Origin: Eubacteriales Family XIII. Incertae Sedis bacterium
Lineage (GTDB): Bacteria; Bacillota; Clostridia; Peptostreptococcales; Anaerovoracaceae
Length of the DNA stretch: 64,000 nt
NCBI GenBank assembly: GCA_031261345.1
Contig: JAISKC010000065.1
Location: 1-64,000, forward strand
Reading direction: 5' to 3'
Part shown: positions 60,916 through 64,000 of the stretch, one piece after another
Numbering within the stretch: position 1 is the stretch's first letter
How the letters are laid out: each line of letters begins with the position of its first letter
Position numbers and translations under genes: made by a program
The notes under the pieces: model-generated
Database searches by the model: none
The model's input: the letters and a program-made list of their open reading frames with translations, nothing else
Told to the model about the DNA's origin: nothing

Positions 60916-63900
60916 TTATGCGACGTATTCCTCTTCGTACTCCGAAGCCTTTCTCGCACTTCTGAGCTTGTAGACTACCAGTAAGAAAAGGTGCACGATG
61001 AAGACGATTCCAACGAAGAGCGTCCACTTGTTGATCCAAACCATCGGCTGCGAGAAATCATCGAGAATGATCCAGACAATGAGCGTGAACACACCCGCGA
61101 GGCACGTCAGCACCTTGAGTAGCTTGCCCTGCCTGCGTCTCTTTTCACTCTCTTCATATCTATAGGCAATTTCATCCGCCTCATCGCCACGGCGACGCTT
61201 CGTGAATGCACCTATCACAAGAATGATAGAGATGACAACAGCCACTATCGACATGATACCGGATAGCAAACTCCAAGCACCCTTAGCACCGAACCCGCCA
61301 AGCGGCACATTGCCGTTCGCAAGGTCGCTCAGGATATTGCCCGTCTGCGCCTCAAGTCTTTGCTGATCAACAGGACTGAATCCAGCGAAGCTCGGACTCT
61401 CAGGCACAACCGGCTCAGACTCCTCGGTTACATTCGTGTCCGTCGGCGGATTGACAATCGTCGGCGCCACAACATTCGCCTGCCAAATGGCATAAAGTGT
61501 AACATCGCCGGTAATGGTCAGATTTTCACCGCCTGTGTAAGTCGCCGCAGTCGCACCCGCATTCCTGCTCCAACCGAGGAAGGTATAGCCCGTCCGAGCG
61601 AAAGCATTCTGAAGTATGGAGTGGCTCGAACCCGCCAAAATGTTCGCCACAGGATTGATATTCCCCGAAGTGCTCCCATTGCCGTCGTAGGTAACGGTGT
61701 AGCTGACCAGAGGATTGACCACAATCTCCGGCTCCTCAACCTGCCAAACGGCGTAGAGATTGACATTCCCCGTGATGTTGGCCACCTGCTGATCTACCTT
61801 ATGAGAAACGCTGCCGTCCGCCTTCGTGCTCCAGCCGAGGAACGAGTAGCCGTCCTTCACAAGACTGCCGATTGGTGAAACCGTCCAAGCCTCTCCGTGA
61901 TTAACCGTGAGGGCCTTTGGCACATCGCCCGAAGAATGACCGTTGCCGTGATAAGTAATCGTGTAGGAAATCCTGCTCCACTGCGCGGTATAGGTGGCGT
62001 TTTCAGTAACTTTCGAGGCGATAGCCTTATCCCAGCCCTCAAATTTCCAGCCAACTTCGCCAGTAACTTTAGGCTCTGCAGGGGTATTCGGAGGTGTGTT
62101 CCCTGAGTAATTAAGACCACTCACAGTCTTCGGGCTGAATGTCCCGTGCGTGCCAGGCAGATACTTCACCGTGTAGTCTATTGGTTTCCAGACCGCGTGT
62201 AGTTCTGTCTTCTCCTTTATACGGAAATCCGCAAATGAAGCCACGTCAAAACCTGTGTCGGGTTCCGTTCCATACTTGTCAGAAGACCAGCCGAGGAAAG
62301 TATAACCCGCACGAGCAAAGCTCAGAGCAGTAGCGACACTCGGCGTGACCTTTTCATTCTTTTTCTGCGTCATATCCCGTTTTTTGGTGTCGGTTTCGGA
62401 AGTATTCCGATAATATATAAGTTTCACAGCGTCGCTCGGGTCGATATAGCGAGCCCTGAATTCGGTATCACCCTTAACTGAGAACGTCATGCCAGGATAA
62501 TAGACTATGCTATCGAAACGAATATCCGTGTCGCCAATATAGCGTTCCCAACCAGCAAAGACGAGACCGTTTTTCGTGAAATCAGCATTAGCTGCAATGC
62601 GTGCTGAAGCATTCAACCCATAAGAATTTAAGTCAACAGGCACGCTCCCTGTGCCGCCGTTCGTATCATATTTGACGGAAAGAGTCGGCAACACCCATAT
62701 TCCAAACACCTCGGTATCGGCATAGACAGGTCTATCGAAGTCATAGCGAACGGTATTTGAGTCGACAATGGTGAACCAACCAAGGAATTCGCCAAATATA
62801 GGGTCAATCTCTCCGACTTCATAGAAACCAGGGTCGTCAACCATTCCGCCATCAGCAACACCCACCGTTTCAAGAACCGGTTCGGATTGTGCTTTTTTGA
62901 AGCTGACATTATGGTCAACAGTCACAATCTTTGCGTAGAGTATCTGCACAACACCATTTTCCGGAGTTTCAGTTTTTGCAGGCATTGTTTCGGTTTTGAA
63001 GTCAAACGGAGTAAGAAAGTTGCTATCGGTAAACCAGCCTTGAAATTCTTCATTGTCGGCTAACCCTAAAACTGTCTTTGCTTTTTCTTGGTCTTCTACA
63101 TTGCAAGGTTCAAGGCCAGCCACCGATGCTTCGTACTTCACCAGTTCGGAGTTCGGAATTGAATTGTGAGTTGCGCCCGTTTCAAAGCCGAGTTTGAAGG
63201 ACAGACGACGATAAAAAGAATAATAGTGAGCACCGGCTGCGCCTCCACCGGTACTGCCACCAAATTGATAGAAAAGATCATCTCCGGATGTTCCTTTTTC
63301 AAATTGATATGTTGGCATCTGAGCTCCGTTAGGATTGCCGTATGCCATAATACCATTTTCACGTATAAACGCATGATATACAGAAGTACCGGTGAGGACA
63401 GCAAATGGTGGGCTGACATTACCGAGCTCGAAATATTGGCTTCCTTCGGGAATATTCATATCCGTGCCATTATTAAATTTCAAAGTTTCTATCCGCAATC
63501 GTGGTGCATTATCATCCGAAACAACGTCTTTTTGTACACCAGGTGATGAAACTCCTGTGGAATCCTGATCAAGTGCCTCAAAATAACTAACAAAATGAAC
63601 TATACGTTGATATGACCAATTCGGAGTTGTTGTAAATGTGGTGCCGGTATACGAACCATAATAGTTGCCTTCAAAGGCATATGGCACCGTACTGAGCATC
63701 CAAGCCGCATTAACACTGCCAAAGCTCGCTTGACGATGTGTCTCTGTCCCATTTTCAGTTGCCTTAAGTTGTTGGACTCCATCCACCGTATAGGTGGTTG
63801 GTGACACATCCTCACTTGACATTCCAAGTTTGGCTTGGAATTGATATAGAAATGTATCTGTACCTGTCAATGTTTTCTGCACTCCCAAAGGATAGGCTCG

Positions 63901-64000
63901 ATTGGGCTGAATATTGATTTCGAGTTTTGAGTTTGCATTTTTGCCATACGTTCCCAAGTTCACCTGTAGTGTATATATGGTCCGAGTATAATAAACATTG
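60916..64000 (-). CDS. Surface protein D, C-terminal part (start beyond window)
   Basis: The reading frame is open to the right edge, so the N-terminus and signal peptide are outside. About 1028 residues are visible. A beta-rich region with aromatic and Gly-rich stretches (GGSTGGGAAGAHYYSFYRRL) is followed by at least six InlB-type repeats (GWFTDSNFLTPF, GWSSDKYGTEPD, YAVWQVEEPE, YAIWQ). Then come QRLEAQTGNILSDLANGNVP and the anchor NVPLGG, helix, basic loop, helix ending IILDDFSQPM, helix, end EYVA. The C-terminal 260 residues are the closest relatives of surface protein C in this window. Confidence 0.85.
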   Translation of the reverse strand, partial: NVYYTRTIYTLQVNLGTYGKNANSKLEINIQPNRAYPLGVQKTLTGTDTFLYQFQAKLGMSSEDVSPTTYTVDGVQQLKATENGTETHRQASFGSVNAAWMLSTVPYAFEGNYYGSYTGTTFTTTPNWSYQRIVHFVSYFEALDQDSTGVSSPGVQKDVVSDDNAPRLRIETLKFNNGTDMNIPEGSQYFELGNVSPPFAVLTGTSVYHAFIRENGIMAYGNPNGAQMPTYQFEKGTSGDDLFYQFGGSTGGGAAGAHYYSFYRRLSFKLGFETGATHNSIPNSELVKYEASVAGLEPCNVEDQEKAKTVLGLADNEEFQGWFTDSNFLTPFDFKTETMPAKTETPENGVVQILYAKIVTVDHNVSFKKAQSEPVLETVGVADGGMVDDPGFYEVGEIDPIFGEFLGWFTIVDSNTVRYDFDRPVYADTEVFGIWVLPTLSVKYDTNGGTGSVPVDLNSYGLNASARIAANADFTKNGLVFAGWERYIGDTDIRFDSIVYYPGMTFSVKGDTEFRARYIDPSDAVKLIYYRNTSETDTKKRDMTQKKNEKVTPSVATALSFARAGYTFLGWSSDKYGTEPDTGFDVASFADFRIKEKTELHAVWKPIDYTVKYLPGTHGTFSPKTVSGLNYSGNTPPNTPAEPKVTGEVGWKFEGWDKAIASKVTENATYTAQWSRISYTITYHGNGHSSGDVPKALTVNHGEAWTVSPIGSLVKDGYSFLGWSTKADGSVSHKVDQQVANITGNVNLYAVWQVEEPEIVVNPLVSYTVTYDGNGSTSGNINPVANILAGSSHSILQNAFARTGYTFLGWSRNAGATAATYTGGENLTITGDVTLYAIWQANVVAPTIVNPPTDTNVTEESEPVVPESPSFAGFSPVDQQRLEAQTGNILSDLANGNVPLGGFGAKGAWSLLSGIMSIVAVVISIILVIGAFTKRRRGDEADEIAYRYEESEKRRRQGKLLKVLTCLAGVFTLIVWIILDDFSQPMVWINKWTLFVGIVFIVHLFLLVVYKLRSARKASEYEEEYVA

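Noticed and set aside
1-64000. CRISPR arrays, tRNA or rRNA genes
   Set aside because: No regularly spaced identical repeats with unique spacers, no cloverleaf-type sequence and no rRNA core segments were recognised.

Overview
The window looks like a chromosome segment of an anaerobic, mid-GC Firmicute (Clostridia-like). This is inferred from AGGAGG-type ribosome sites, many TTG starts, a FabK-type fatty acid synthesis cluster, PRPP/NAD salvage genes and very large InlB-repeat surface proteins. No rRNA, tRNA or CRISPR array was seen.

Layout. 1-330: the 5' end of a group II intron sitting just behind a terminator. 330-1876: three small unknown genes and a divergent XRE regulator. 2318-10722: housekeeping genes (acetate permease satP, DUF454, a lone CdiA-C-type nuclease, trmL, malic enzyme, glnS, pncB, ilvE, ilvN). 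10713-15962: an accessory island with a DUF3791/DUF3990 toxin-antitoxin-like operon, a toxin/immunity-like pair, DUF4417, a possible recombinase remnant, a gene with an early in-frame stop, two related lipoprotein genes (one fused to a DNA glycosylase-like domain) and an XRE regulator with dyad operators. 16170-22465: a type II fatty acid operon (acyl-CoA synthetase, fabK, fabD, fabG, fabF, fabZ). 22684-23907: an AAA ATPase. 24016-31986 and 33657-41786: two giant surface proteins separated by a Fic-family gene. 41930-44004: a divergent pair made of a membrane sensor and an ECF sigma factor fused to the same sensor. 44037-49244: divergent uvrA and uvrB. 49194-50946: an AAA ATPase module between copies of the uvrB 3' end. 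50948-57007: a third surface protein behind a second sensor-fused sigma factor. 57069-60814: nadE, cysK and a prolyl-tRNA deacylase. 60916-64000: the C-terminal part of a fourth surface protein.

The most distinctive content is the surface system. Four large exported proteins share a three-helix C-terminal membrane anchor: a PLGG-like motif, an Arg-rich loop, an E/D-D-x-T/S-x-x-M motif and a terminal hydrophobic residue followed by Ala. It is not an LPXTG sorting signal. Beside them lie two ECF sigma factors that continue through one transmembrane helix into an external domain with a GHxNP motif, and a third paralogue that has the helix and external domain but no sigma part. An ECF-type promoter (GCAACA-N16-CGTC) can be read in front of one giant gene, and a G7 tract fills the promoter spacer of one sigma gene. 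My inference is a one-component, membrane-tethered sigma switch controlling surface proteins. This is not proven by sequence alone.

Smaller points of interest are a possibly leaderless or attenuated trmL, a twin-dyad element before satP, insertion scars around the Fic gene and at uvrB, and a 12-bp repeat expansion in glnS.
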